Both the position numbers and the translations under genes were made by a program. Of a stretch of DNA of 64,000 nucleotides, positions 1 to 7,581 are shown piece by piece. The stretch lies in contig CAVUIG010000008.1 in assembly GCA_963741355.1 (NCBI GenBank), forward strand, positions 1 through 64,000, read 5' to 3'. This DNA is from CAIWHR01 sp963741355. GTDB taxonomy: Bacteria > Pseudomonadota > Gammaproteobacteria > Burkholderiales > Casimicrobiaceae. Within the stretch, counting starts at the first letter, position 1, and every line of letters starts with the position of its first letter. The notes beneath the pieces were generated by a model that saw nothing but the letters and a program-made list of their open reading frames with translations, searched no databases and was not told the DNA's origin.

Positions 1-93
1 AAAACGACAATGCCCGAAACGCGAGTAAAATCGCGCCGATGGAAAGTTCACCGGTGATTCAGCCACAAGTTGCTGATTCGTAAGGAGCCAGCC

Positions 94-1110
94 ATGCCGA
101 TACGCATCGCGCTTCTCGCGCTCGCGCTCGCCACGCTCGCGGCGTGCACGAGCAACGGCCTCGTGGTCGAGACAGTCAACAACTACGGCGGCAAACCGGA
201 TCTCCCGAACTCGCACGCCGACGGCGACGGCTTCATCGCCGCGCTGACGCCGGCCGACGGCAACGGCGAATGGGTTGTCCTCGCCCGGTGGAAGGACGCC
301 GACGTGTACGACACGGACTTTCTCGACAACAACACCTGGGACCAGAGCAACTTCGACCAGCCGGGCACGGCGATCTCGTTCTTCTCGGGTCACGGGCTCG
401 TGGTGCCGTACGGCGAGAAGCCGCCGCACCGCTGCAGTCACTCGAGCGAGTGCACGTCGCCGCCGCTGGGTAACGGCGCGCGCGGTGTCTGCAAGGCGGC
501 GGGCCTGCCGGGTCACGCGCAGGGCGACACCTCGCAATGCGGCTACGACAACGAACGGTCGCTCGTCGTTAACGGCTCTCAGAACAAGTTCGGCAACCTG
601 GCTAACTACAGCGGCGGCCGCGCCAAGTGGGGAGAGAGTACGACTGCGGGCGGTTGGGCCGGCGCGGGCACGGACGGCGGCACGAATCTGGTCGTGCTCG
701 ACTCGAGCTGGGGCGTGCTGGCGTCCTTCTGGTACGAACAAACGAACCGCGCGATGGCGGGCGTGCACGTTCTCGCGACGACGCTGCCGATCACGGGCGA
801 CTACCTCAACGACCCGGGTCGCGGCGCTGCATTCGGCAAGCGGTGGGCGCAGGACGGCGGTAGTTCGGTCTCGCAATCGTGGCTCGTGGCGATGAACTCG
901 TTGCCGAACGGCGGCTTCGACGTGAGCGGCTGCCACTTCGTCATCGCCTACGACAACGACTCGGCGCGCGCGCTCAAACACCTCGACGAGGACTGGAGCG
1001 AGATCAAGAACGACGGCTGGGATGCGAAGGGCAAGGACATCTACTGGGCGCGCTGGCTGTGCAACTTCGCTTCGAATATCACCGACGACACCATCTTCGA
1101 GCTCAAGTAA
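94..1110 (+). CDS. Lipoprotein with a His-Gly motif, function unknown
   Basis: Predicted 338-residue exported lipoprotein. The start at 94 is preferred over the upstream ATG at 70 because AAGGAG lies 7 bases before it, and the protein then begins with a short hydrophobic signal ending in the lipobox LAAC (Cys18). The mature part has an FFSGHG segment (His100-Gly101) and a later LVVLDSSWG segment (Asp203), spaced like the HG and Asp elements of caspase/gingipain-type folds, but the usual cysteine after the Asp is replaced by serine. It has seven other cysteines, several clustered at residues 114-149. It may belong to the DUF6345-like group, but this is a memory-based guess. It abuts the next lipoprotein gene with no gap, so the two are probably co-transcribed. 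Confidence 0.75.
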   Translation: MPIRIALLALALATLAACTSNGLVVETVNNYGGKPDLPNSHADGDGFIAALTPADGNGEWVVLARWKDADVYDTDFLDNNTWDQSNFDQPGTAISFFSGHGLVVPYGEKPPHRCSHSSECTSPPLGNGARGVCKAAGLPGHAQGDTSQCGYDNERSLVVNGSQNKFGNLANYSGGRAKWGESTTAGGWAGAGTDGGTNLVVLDSSWGVLASFWYEQTNRAMAGVHVLATTLPITGDYLNDPGRGAAFGKRWAQDGGSSVSQSWLVAMNSLPNGGFDVSGCHFVIAYDNDSARALKHLDEDWSEIKNDGWDAKGKDIYWARWLCNFASNITDDTIFELK

Positions 1111-2067
1111 ATGAACACTGATAACCTCGTTCTCGTTCGGAGCCTCCTGGCCGTCGCCGCGCTCGCCCTGGGCGGCTGCGCCACGCAGGTAAAAATCCCT
1201 GAGCCGCCGCCGTCCGGCGTCATCGCGGCGCCCGAAGGCGGCGCGTCCGGCTATCAACACGGCGCGGATCGTTCGCGCTTCTCGGTCGGCGCGGGCAGCT
1301 CTCGCGCGACCGAACACGGGTATTTCAAGCTCACGGGTGCGGAAGGCACGCTCGCGCTCGATCAGGTCAACGGCAGCGTCTACGGCGTGCCGAAGGCGGC
1401 TTCAAGCGCGCAGAAGTTGCCGCCGTTGGGCAAGACGCCGGCGGAGCACGACGCATTCGTGCTCGACTATTTCCGCAAGAGCGGCGTTCCCGCGGACCAG
1501 ATCGGCGCGGTACAGAGCCGCATGCTGGTCGAGGTCACGGGCCGCAGCGACGAGAAGGAGCGCGCGGTGCCACACGTCGCGGGCTACTACTCGGTGCTGC
1601 AGCGGGTCGTCGACGGCATTCCGGTGGCGGATTCGTTCGCGTGGGCGCGCGCAAACGCCGAGGGCAAGATCGTGGAAGAGGGCGTGTACTGGCCGGCGCT
1701 CTCGCGCGAGACGCTCGCGCAGGCACGGCAGCTGCGCGCCGCGTGGAGCGACGAGAAACGCCGGCAAGCGCTCGCGGAGCGCATTCACGGCCAGGATCCG
1801 CGCGCGCACGTCGCGATCCGGCACTCGTCAGCGAGCAGTCACGATCCGTTCGAGGCGATCGCGTGCGTGGACGTGTACGTGAACGTCGCGTCGCCGGGCG
1901 CCGAGTCGCAGGCCAACTCCTCGGTGGCGCAGTCGAACGTGGCCTATATCCGCCACTTCGACATCGGCGGAGCGGAGCTACACCTGCCGCAGGAGCGGTT
2001 TCGCCTCACGGAGAATTTCCCGGCACGCAAGACAGCGCCGGCAACGGCTGCGGAGTCGGCTCGATGA
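1111..2067 (+). CDS. Lipoprotein, function unknown (FTP/PepSY-like segment)
   Basis: Predicted 318-residue lipoprotein whose ATG follows the preceding stop codon directly, so translational coupling is likely. The N-terminus is a signal peptide ending in the lipobox LGGC at about residue 23. A central stretch reading YYSVLQRVVDGIPVADSFAW, followed by a segment with glycine and valines, resembles the propeptide-like FTP/PepSY modules that accompany some secreted peptidases; this is a weak pattern match. No catalytic motif is visible. The role is unknown, and the pairing with the upstream HG-motif lipoprotein suggests a joint envelope function. Confidence 0.7.
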   Translation: MNTDNLVLVRSLLAVAALALGGCATQVKIPEPPPSGVIAAPEGGASGYQHGADRSRFSVGAGSSRATEHGYFKLTGAEGTLALDQVNGSVYGVPKAASSAQKLPPLGKTPAEHDAFVLDYFRKSGVPADQIGAVQSRMLVEVTGRSDEKERAVPHVAGYYSVLQRVVDGIPVADSFAWARANAEGKIVEEGVYWPALSRETLAQARQLRAAWSDEKRRQALAERIHGQDPRAHVAIRHSSASSHDPFEAIACVDVYVNVASPGAESQANSSVAQSNVAYIRHFDIGGAELHLPQERFRLTENFPARKTAPATAAESAR

Positions 2068-2122
2068 GGCGGGATCGGGCTGGCCGAAATCAGAAGTCCG
2101 GTGGGACGTTGAAGGACGCTCT

Positions 2123-2212
2123 TGGCGGAGAGGGCGGGATTCGACCCCGCGGAAGGCTATTAACCTTCGCACGCTTTCCAGGCGTGTGACTAAACCGCTC
2201 ATCCACCCGTCC
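2123..2212 (-). tRNA. tRNA-Ser (anticodon GGA), slightly atypical
   Basis: On the minus strand the sequence folds as a class II tRNA. The D-arm has an AGCGG loop, the anticodon stem CACGC/GCGTG encloses the loop CTGGAAA (anticodon GGA), the long variable arm is GAAGG/CCTTC, the T-stem is GCGGG/CCCGC, and CCA is encoded. Two oddities stand out. The T-loop reads GTCGAAT, where nearly all tRNAs have T at position 54, and the acceptor stem (GGACGGG against CCTCTCC) has a C-C mismatch at its fourth pair and a G-T at the fifth. It could be a divergent, weakly functional or decaying copy. Confidence 0.82.
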
Positions 2213-2315
2213 GTTTTACTGCATCTTGCGCACGCACGCTTTTGCCCGCCTCGGCTCTCGCCTAAACATCGTCTGCGTTGAGCCTTCGCCGCAAGAAGCT
2301 CGCTGGCGCTCGTGT

Positions 2316-2349
2316 CTTGTCAAGCGTGTACCTTACACCGCTCGGCCAA
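2316..2349 (-). pseudogene. Possible tRNA 5'-half remnant
   Basis: On the minus strand this stretch resembles the D-arm and start of the anticodon arm of a class II tRNA (GGCCGAGCGG, then ACACGCTTGACAAG). No matching 3' anticodon strand, variable arm or T-arm follows toward lower coordinates. It lies about 100 bases beyond the intact tRNA-Ser in the same orientation, so it may be a truncated duplicate. The match was made by eye only. Confidence 0.3.
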
Positions 2350-2393
2350 CTGGCGGTCGCGACCCGCCTCCCACGAAGGGCGGGATCGGCGAG

Positions 2394-3136
2394 CTATCCG
2401 AGCAGCCCCGTCGCCCACCGCGCGAACGCCAGCCAGCCATCAGTGCCCGATATCCAGAGCTGCAGCGGCTCCAGGGCGATGATCAGCAGTCCGCCCCCAG
2501 CGTCACGGGATGCAGCGGGCCGCGCGTGCGGAAATCCCAGATGACGAGCGGAACGATGAGCAGGTCCGTCAGGCCGAAAATCGCCGGCGGGCCATATTCG
2601 CCGACAAAGGGGAAGCGCGCGAACGCCGCGCCCAGGATGACAATGGTGGCGAGCAGCATGCACCGCTTGTGCGCCTGCGCATCGCGCCGCTTTGCGATCG
2701 CAATCCCGGCAAACAGCGCGAACTCGGCGATGGCGAACAGCGGAATCGCGAGAAAGGGCAGCGGCGGAACCGGGACGTCGATGAATCCGGTCGGGCGCCG
2801 CGCGGCGATCAAAGCCGCGAGCGTTCCCAGCACGACCATCAGGACCGCCAGCCCGGCGCCATAAGCGCCGAGCTTGCGATGCACGTCCTTGCGCCCGCCC
2901 GCGACCAGCGACACCTGCGCGATCAGCAGCGCGATCCACGCGGTGAACGCCACGCCGTGAACGTAGAAGAACGTCTCGGCCGGTCGGTGCCACTCCGGGA
3001 ACAGCGGCGACAGGAAGAAGCTTCGCGCGAAGCCGATGAAGACGATGACGAGGATCGCCAGCGCCATCCCCACGAAGAATCGGTTTTCGCCCGCAAGACG
3101 GGCGCCCGCAGGCATCGCGGGCATCGGTGTTGCCAT
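2394..3136 (-). CDS. Integral membrane protein (frameshifted near 2500)
   Basis: Predicted inner-membrane protein of about 247 residues with roughly six hydrophobic helices. It starts at the ATG at 3136, preceded by GGGGAGA. The first frame ends early after the residues VTLGADC. The family-typical tail continues in another frame, ending in GTDGWLAFARWATGLLG at 2394. One missing G in the G-run near 2498-2502 would restore a single protein, so I annotate through it. It resembles small heme- or quinone-associated membrane families only in general architecture; the function is unknown. It stands alone, facing away from the next upstream gene. Confidence 0.7.
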
Positions 3137-3320
3137 GGTTGTCTCCCCTCGCCTGTGGCCGGTCTGGCGCCGGCAGTGGCCGCGATATTACCCCTTCGTC
3201 GCGCGCGCAGGCGACATGCATGGCGGGGATGATGCGTCAAACGGGAGGTCTTGCCGCATCATCCCCTTCCCGCTGCCTTGGGACAGCGGGGAAACGAACA
3301 ACGAGGTCAGGCGCCGACGG

Positions 3321-3707
3321 CTAATGCGCGGCGACCGACTCCCGCGACAGCTCGAGGATGCTCTTGAATCCGCCCCAGAACATGCGCTTGCCGTCGAACG
3401 GCAGCGTCTTGGGATCCATCAGCTCCTTCGCCCGCGGATCTTCCATCACCTTGGCATTGATGCGGTCGCGCTCTTCGCGCGAGCGGTAGGTGATCCACGA
3501 AAACACGACGGTCTCGTCGTCCTTGAGCTGCACGGCCTGCGGAAACGACGTGATCTTGCCGGGCTTCACGTCGTCGGCCACGCATTCCTCATATTCGAGG
3601 GCGCCATATTCCATCCAGATCTTGCCGAACTTCTCCGCGGTGCGACGATACGCGTCGAGATTGCGGGTCGGCACCGGTACAACAAATCCATCTACGTAGT
3701 GCGACAT
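3321..3707 (-). CDS. DUF1428 family protein
   Basis: A 128-residue cytoplasmic protein beginning MSHYVDGFVVPVP, the typical N-terminus of DUF1428 proteins, with the conserved EYEECVADD and late GKRMFWGGF segments. Members are small ferredoxin-like (dimeric alpha/beta barrel) proteins of unknown biochemical role. Length matches the family. The gene is complete, and nothing around it suggests an operon. Confidence 0.85.
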   Translation of the reverse strand: MSHYVDGFVVPVPTRNLDAYRRTAEKFGKIWMEYGALEYEECVADDVKPGKITSFPQAVQLKDDETVVFSWITYRSREERDRINAKVMEDPRAKELMDPKTLPFDGKRMFWGGFKSILELSRESVAAH

Positions 3708-4056
3708 TAGCGTCTCCTTCGTTTACTCCTGCCGTGGACTAGTTTGGATTTTTCCGTTCCCGGCGGAGTTCCGATTTCCGGCGGTCATTCGCAGCACTTT
3801 TTTGCGTGCTCGCGGCGTGCAAGTGGAACGCAATATGCAGTGGCGGGCCGGTCCCGCGACGGATGCGCTCCGGGTGCCGACCCGGCCCTCATCCGTCCGG
3901 TCGATATCGCGTGCGCCGCTGGTGGAAGCGCCGATGGGCCGGCGCCGGCGGACGCCGGACTGCCCTGCCGGGCGGCGAGGAGCTCTCGGCCGTATGGCCA
4001 ATGGCGCCGCTGTCGCTTGATCTGCCTAAATCGTGATGTGACGCGGAGCAGGCCGC
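3708..4056. other. Intergenic stretch without a convincing gene
   Basis: About 350 bases between DUF1428 and the first toxin-antitoxin promoter. Short open frames exist on both strands, but none has a recognisable protein or a ribosome-binding site. No RNA structure was recognised. Confidence 0.5.
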
Positions 4057-4085
4057 TTGGGTGAATATTCACTTAACTTTATATT
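4057..4085 (+). promoter_or_regulatory. Candidate higBA-1 promoter and operator
   Basis: TTGGGT (4057-4062) and TATATT (4080-4085) are separated by 17 bases. The perfect 12-bp palindrome GTGAATATTCAC (4061-4072) sits between and over them, 25 bases before the toxin start. This is the expected layout for autorepression by the HigA antitoxin. The stretch is distinctly AT-rich compared with its surroundings. Confidence 0.5.
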
Positions 4086-4096
4086 CTGTTTGAGTT

Positions 4097-4451
4097 ATGA
4101 TCTGGCCGGTCGAGTACACGGACGAATTCGGTGCATGGTGGGACGGGCTGAATGCCGCCGAGCAGGAATCGGTCGCGGCGTCGGTCGGACTGCTGGAACG
4201 GCTCGGCCCGGACCTGCCGTTTCCGTACAGCTCCGGAATCGTCGGGTCGCGACACGGACGAATGCGCGAGTTGCGCGTGCAGCACCGCGGAAAGCCGCTT
4301 CGGGTGCTGTATGCGTTCGATCCACGGCGCACTGCGCTCCTGCTTGTCGGCGGCGGCAAGTCCGGCAAGGGCCGCTGGTACGACGAGTTCGTCGCGCGTG
4401 CTGACCGGACTCTACGACGATCACATTGCGTCACTGCAGAGGAAGGATTAG
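4097..4451 (+). CDS. higB: HigB/RelE-type toxin (phage Gp49-like), frameshifted at its end
   Basis: Predicted mRNA-interferase toxin of the RelE/ParE superfamily, about 117 residues. It has the family features: an N-terminal EYTDEFGAWWDGL, a central basic MRELRVQHRGKPLRVLY strand, and a late LLLVGGGKSGKGRWYDEF. The first frame runs on with unrelated sequence. Removing one base near 4409 restores the usual ending ADRLYDDHIASLQRKD with a stop at 4451. The antitoxin gene begins 4 bases later, so the two form one operon in the toxin-first order typical of higBA. A sequencing indel is more likely than an inactive toxin. Confidence 0.82.
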
Positions 4452-4455
4452 TGAG

Positions 4456-4794
4456 ATGGCCAAGCTCTTCGAGGATCTCCGCCGCAAGATGCCTGCTGCG
4501 CGACAGCAACGTGCGCGGGCGCGGACAAATGCCATGATGTCCGCGATTGCGCTTCCCGAACTGCGGCGACGCGTCGGAATGACACAAGAGCGACTGGCGA
4601 AGTCCCTCGATGTTCGTCAGGCAGCTATCTCGAAGCTCGAACACCGCGATGACGTGTTGCTTTCGACACTGACATCCTATGTGGAAGCGCTGGGTGGCAC
4701 GCTGGAGGTCGTCGCACGATTCGGCGATCGAACGATTCGGATCGATTCGGGGAGTGTCCGGGCGAACGCGTCAAGAGCAAGAAACCGGAGCTGA
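4456..4794 (+). CDS. higA: HigA-type XRE antitoxin
   Basis: A 112-residue protein with a helix-turn-helix of the XRE/Cro type (ELRRRVGMTQERLAKSLDVRQAAISKLEHRDD, about residues 38-70) and a C-terminal segment typical of antitoxins paired with Gp49-like toxins (LSTLTSYVEALGGTLEVVARFGD). The start is taken at the ATG at 4456, close after the toxin stop; a GTG at 4451 is possible. It should neutralise the upstream toxin and repress the promoter at 4057-4085. Confidence 0.85.
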   Translation: MAKLFEDLRRKMPAARQQRARARTNAMMSAIALPELRRRVGMTQERLAKSLDVRQAAISKLEHRDDVLLSTLTSYVEALGGTLEVVARFGDRTIRIDSGSVRANASRARNRS

Positions 4795-4831
4795 CTGCGC
4801 GAGCTGTGATCGGAAAGGAGAGGGACCATTC

Positions 4832-5089
4832 ATGACCGCAAAGACTAAGGTTCCGAAATTCAGGTCGGAGGCGCAGGAACGTGCTTTTGGAGGCGCAGAA
4901 AGCGCCAATCTGGTCGATTGGTCCAAGGCCAAGCGCGTGCGCCTGCCCAGCCTCAAGCCTTCGACCCAGAGCATCTCGCTGCGGCTGCCCCTGCACACGC
5001 TCGAGAGGCTCAAGGCGGCCGCCAACGCGCGCGACGTTCCCTATCAATCGCTGATCAAGGTCTGGCTCGAGGAGAAGCTCTCGGCGTGA
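4832..5089 (+). CDS. CopG/BrnA-like ribbon-helix-helix antitoxin
   Basis: An 85-residue protein with the conserved layout of CopG-family (BrnA-like) antitoxins: KVPKFRSEAQERAF, then DWSKAKRVRLPSLKPSTQSISLRLP, then the helix pair ending VPYQSLIKVWLEEKL. It probably binds DNA through a ribbon-helix-helix domain. An AAGGAG lies 11 bases before the ATG. Its usual BrnT toxin partner is not present on either side; instead it follows higA by 37 bases on the same strand. It could be an orphan antitoxin or a third member of the higBA operon. Confidence 0.8.
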   Translation: MTAKTKVPKFRSEAQERAFGGAESANLVDWSKAKRVRLPSLKPSTQSISLRLPLHTLERLKAAANARDVPYQSLIKVWLEEKLSA

Positions 5090-5100
5090 CGGACGTGGCG

Positions 5101-5777
5101 TCAGGCGATCCCGCCCACCCACTCTGCCAGCGCATCCATCATTTCCGCCCGAACTTCCGGATCCTTGCGTCCCGTTCGCGCCGGCACGTGGAACGAATGG
5201 TCGGCGTCGTCGAACAGCTTCAGCGTGGCGCGCGCGCCGAGCTTGCCGACGAGTGCTTCAGCAGGCCCAGCTCCGCGAACTCGTCGCGCGTTCCCTGCAG
5301 GAACAGCATCGGAATCTTGACGTCGAAGAGGTGCGCCGCCCGCTCGTCGGACGGCTGCCCCGGTGCATGCAGCGGGAAGCCGAGGAAGATCAGGCCGCGC
5401 ACGCCGGGCAGGGGTGATACGGCCTGCGCTTGCGAGGTCATGCGGCCGCCGAAGGACTTGCCGCCCGCGAACAGCGGAAGCTTCGGCACGAGGCGCGCGG
5501 CTTCGGCCACGGCGGCGCGCACCGTTGCCTGCGCAACCTTGGGGCTGTCCGGGCGCCTCGAGCCGCGCTCCATGTACGGAAACTGATAGCGAAGCGTCGC
5601 GATGCCGCGCTCGCGCGAGATCGCTCGCGACGCTCGCCATGAACGGGTGCGTCATCCCCGCGCCGGCTCCGTGCGCGACGACGTAGCAGGCGCGGGCGTC
5701 TGCAGGCGCCTCCAGCAGGCCGGAGACGTGCTGCGCTCATCGACGGCGATGGTCACCGGTTTCGGATTCGCGCTCAT
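5101..5777 (-). CDS. Alpha/beta hydrolase, Tex30/KANSL3-like (several frameshifts)
   Basis: The reading frame changes about three times (near 5690, 5580-5620 and 5260), but the pieces join into one protein of about 220 residues. It starts MSANPKPVTI at 5777, passes through MTHPFMASVASDLARERG, the nucleophile elbow GGKSFGGRM, and a strand with PMLFLQGTRDEFAE, and ends with DADHSFHVPARTG, which supplies the catalytic His. This is the pattern of the small dienelactone-hydrolase-like Tex30/KANSL3 group; substrates are unknown. Frame breaks in a well-preserved fold point to sequencing errors. Confidence 0.72.
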
Positions 5778-5824
5778 CGCCCGAGGATACCCTTTGTGTG
5801 CGTTGCGTTCACGGCGCGGCCGAG

Positions 5825-6238
5825 CTAGGGCTTCAGTACCTGTTCCCGCCCGTCCCCGTTGCTGAACTTCATCGAAGTATTGGGGCCTTCAGCGAGAACC
5901 TGCACATACGTCGGGTTCGATTCGCCGCCGAGAACCAGTCCTGCGCCACGCTCCGAGGCAGCGAGCTTGACGTTGGGCCGGCCCTGCGAACTTATCAGCC
6001 GCAGCAGCACCGTCTCCGGGTATCCCGTCGTCCCATCCGGCATCTTGACTGCGGGATCTGCGGGCAGGACCGTGATGCTTGCTCGAACGCGTCCGCTGTC
6101 GTCGACGATCTGGAGCGCGCGACCGCGAAGGACCGGCGCCACGCCGTCCGCCGTGACCGCTCGCGACTGACCCACGGAGAGCGCCAGCAACAGGACATTG
6201 AAGACGGTGATGACGACGAGAAACGACCGGCTCTTCAT
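5825..6238 (-). CDS. Exported protein of unknown function
   Basis: A 137-residue protein with an N-terminal hydrophobic segment (residues 5-27) that can be a signal peptide or membrane anchor. The rest is predicted beta-rich, with repeated hydrophobic strands such as VLLRLISSQGRPNVKLAASERGAGLVLGGE and TYVQVLAEG. This pattern is seen in small hypothetical proteins across Proteobacteria; I cannot assign a function. It follows the DoxX gene by about 60 bases on the same strand. Confidence 0.65.
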   Translation of the reverse strand: MKSRSFLVVITVFNVLLLALSVGQSRAVTADGVAPVLRGRALQIVDDSGRVRASITVLPADPAVKMPDGTTGYPETVLLRLISSQGRPNVKLAASERGAGLVLGGESNPTYVQVLAEGPNTSMKFSNGDGREQVLKP

Positions 6239-6297
6239 GACATTCCTCCAGTGGAGACACGTCTTCCTTCGCGCTCATCGCTGCAACGGCCATCCGT

Positions 6298-6692
6298 TCA
6301 TTTGTGCCGCAGCCAGTGGTCGAGGCTCCACGGCCCGCCCCCTGCCGCGGCCATGTAGAGGAAGACGAAGCAGTAGAGCGCCGCCAGCTCGCCGCGGTTG
6401 ACGATCGGCCAGAAACCGGCGGGCGCATGGGCGAGGAAATACGCGAACGCCATCAGGCCCGGACAGCACGAAGGCGACCGGTCGCGTGAAAAGGCCCAGC
6501 ATCAGCAGGAAACCGCCGACGAGCTCGAGCACGCCGGCGATGCCGCTCTCCGACAACAGCACCGTCGGATTGGGCCGCGGCTCCGGAAACGACAGCCATT
6601 TTTCGGTGCCGTGCAACATGAACATGAAGCGCCGCGACGATGCGCAGGACGCTGAGCAGTCGAGCGGTCCAGGGGGCGAGGACGTTGATCAT
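6298..6692 (-). CDS. DoxX family membrane protein (two frameshifts)
   Basis: About 130 residues with four hydrophobic helices. The protein starts MINVLAPWTARLLSVLRIVAA at 6692, continues in a second frame with FMFMLHGTEKWLSFPEP and SGIAGVLELVGGFLLMLGLFTRPVAFVLSG, and finishes in a third frame with LYCFVFLYMAAAGGGPWSLD, stopping at 6298. The HG-EK motif and the ELVGG-LLLGLFTRP segment are hallmarks of DoxX/SURF4-type proteins. Two single-base frame breaks (near 6630 and 6455) interrupt an otherwise intact sequence and are probably sequencing errors. Confidence 0.75.
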
Positions 6693-6783
6693 GCCGATGG
6701 CTCCTTGCAATGAGCGTCTATTGGAATTGCCGAGACGTGGCTGGGCAGGCGTGGGGCGCATCCATGGCACGTTCCGATCGACG

Positions 6784-7494
6784 TCATGGTGACGCGAGCT
6801 TCATCAGCGCCGCCGCATACTCCGGCGCCGTCGGCTCGTGCATGAAGTAGACGTAGATCTGTTGCCACAACGTGGCTTCGAGCTTGCGCGCCCACTGCTT
6901 CAGGTCGTCATCCGAATACGCTTCGAGGCGCAATCGGACGTAGCCCCACGGCGCGGTCTCGACCAGCAGCGGCGGCGCGTTGTCCTCGCGCTCCGACAGG
7001 CAGAGCGCCGCCCCGGCGCCTTTGAGAGCATCGTAGACGTCGTCGTCGAACCAGGTGTCGTTGCGAAATTCGAACGCGGCGTGGTGGCCGGCGGGCAAGA
7101 GGCCGAGGAATGCGGTGAGTCGCGGCAGGTCCTTCTTCATGTTCGGCGGAAGCTGGAACAGCACCGGGCCACGCTTATCGCCGAGCGCTTCCAGGTTATT
7201 GTAGAGATAGACCAACGGCTCGGTCGCCGATTCCGCCTTGAGCCGCGCCATGTGGGTGATCCGCTGCGACGCCTTGATCGAGAAGCGGAAGTCCGCGGGT
7301 GTGGTCGCGGCCCAGTGCTCGAGCACCGAGGTCTTGGGCATCCGATAGAACGTGTTGTTGATCTCGACCGTCGGCAGCCGCTCGGAATACCACGCGAGCA
7401 TCTCCTCCGGCTTGATCGTCTCCGGATAGAAGGTGCCCTTCCATTCCTTGTACGAATAGCCGCTTGCGCCGGCCAGAAGTGTAGAAGTTGCCAT
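6784..7494 (-). CDS. DUF72 (YecE-like) protein
   Basis: A complete 236-residue protein of the DUF72 TIM-barrel family. Recognisable signatures are GASGYSYKEWKGTFYP near the N-terminus, VEINNTFYRMP, FRFSIKASQRITH, the central FQLPPNMKKD and the near-terminal YVYFMHEPTAPEYA. The biochemical role of the family is not settled. It is divergent from ligD across 87 bases; DUF72 genes are seen near NHEJ or DNA-repair loci in some genomes, so a shared regulatory region is possible. Confidence 0.87.
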   Translation of the reverse strand: MATSTLLAGASGYSYKEWKGTFYPETIKPEEMLAWYSERLPTVEINNTFYRMPKTSVLEHWAATTPADFRFSIKASQRITHMARLKAESATEPLVYLYNNLEALGDKRGPVLFQLPPNMKKDLPRLTAFLGLLPAGHHAAFEFRNDTWFDDDVYDALKGAGAALCLSEREDNAPPLLVETAPWGYVRLRLEAYSDDDLKQWARKLEATLWQQIYVYFMHEPTAPEYAAALMKLASP

Positions 7495-7581
7495 CGGTCA
7501 CGCCCTCCTTTGCGCGCTCTTCTTATTCCCTTGCCTTCGACAGGGGCCCCGGATTGCGGTTCGCATCGCTAGAATCCGCGC

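Noticed and set aside
4832..5101. A BrnT toxin partner for the CopG-like antitoxin
   Set aside because: Neither strand within about 1 kb encodes a BrnT-like protein.
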